From Marisediminitalea aggregata (GTDB lineage: Bacteria > Pseudomonadota > Gammaproteobacteria > Enterobacterales > Alteromonadaceae): a DNA stretch of 64,000 nt. The position numbers were made by a program, and so were the translations under genes. The notes under the pieces are model-generated. The model saw nothing but the letters and a program-made list of their open reading frames with translations, did no database searches and was not told the origin of the DNA. The stretch is from the NCBI RefSeq assembly GCF_900129565.1, contig NZ_FQWD01000005.1, positions 323,941 to 387,940 on the forward strand, given 5' to 3'. Below, in pieces: positions 63,914-64,000 of this stretch. How positions within the stretch are numbered: the first letter of the stretch is position 1; every line of letters begins with the position of its first letter.

Positions 63914-64000
63914 CTATTCCGGTGAGCTAAAAGGCCTGACGATAAACGGGTTTTTACCGGCTTTACCGGCATACCAAAACGCCCACGCCAACATAGATGT
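63914..64000 (-). CDS. C-terminal end of a gene cut by the window edge
   Basis: The minus-strand frame is open from the window edge for 28 codons and reads SMLAWAFWYAGKAGKNPFIVRP before a TAG stop. The aromatic helix followed by a basic, polar end suggests the tail of a membrane protein. Only the short distance to the next gene and the open frame support it. Confidence 0.4.
   Translation of the reverse strand, partial: TSMLAWAFWYAGKAGKNPFIVRPFSSPE

Overview
The window looks like a chromosomal segment of a marine gammaproteobacterium of the Alteromonadales (Alteromonadaceae-like). This rests on protein types and gene order: pilMNOPQ-aroK-aroB-damX-dam, rpe-trpS-pabA next to an ast operon, a class I PHA cluster with PhaR, DUF2982 and DUF2970 proteins, and a dam methylase. 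No rRNA, tRNA, CRISPR array, prophage or insertion sequence was seen. Almost everything is core-type chromosome; the interest lies in regulatory sites, small genes and a few unusual residues.

Layout. 1-2196: 3' part of the helicase gene hrpB. 2.3-9.6 kb: polyhydroxyalkanoate (PHA) metabolism (phaB, phaZ, two phasins, phaR, phaC, a DUF6489 protein), with a lytic transglycosylase between phaB and phaZ and three CTGC-N3-GCAG palindromes around the phasin promoter. The thiolase phaA is not in the window. 9.9-15 kb: PBP1b, an unlisted 39-residue membrane protein with its own terminator, azurin, a DUF808 membrane protein and a TonB-like protein. 15-16.9 kb: glnK-amtB behind a candidate NtrC/sigma-54 promoter. 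17-22.6 kb: a gamma-glutamyltransferase, a DyP-type peroxidase with a changed distal residue, a NhaR-like regulator, htpX and a GH114 lipoprotein. 22.6-30.2 kb: class III cyclase, hemL, pyrB, a 50-residue CxxC membrane protein coupled to a DUF2982 gene, and a 7TM hybrid histidine kinase. 30.4-35.5 kb: parC, then an H-NOX sensor coupled to a GGDEF-EAL protein. 35.6-40.2 kb: arginine catabolism (astC-astA-astD plus a DUF1338 protein). 40.6-44.3 kb: HDOD protein, pabA, trpS, rpe. 44.4-46 kb: a TorF-family porin with a candidate NtrC box and sigma-54 promoter, and two small genes. 46-55 kb: dam, damX, aroB, aroK, pilQPONM. 55-59.5 kb: PBP1a and malic enzyme. 59.6-64 kb: a DUF4382 lipoprotein, two alpha/beta hydrolases and unrecognised membrane or exported proteins.

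How it fits together. The PHA cluster holds synthesis, granule-coat, repressor and depolymerase genes. The phasin promoter carries one PhaR-type palindrome just downstream of the predicted start and one just upstream of the -35 element. Nitrogen control may link three distant loci: glnK-amtB, the TorF-type porin and, more weakly, the ast operon all show -24/-12 elements, the first two also an NtrC-type box. The pil operon runs opposite to mrcA, and the aro/dam genes follow it in the usual gammaproteobacterial order, except that a porin and two small genes lie between dam and rpe and gph is absent between rpe and trpS. Several convergent gene pairs overlap at their 3' ends.
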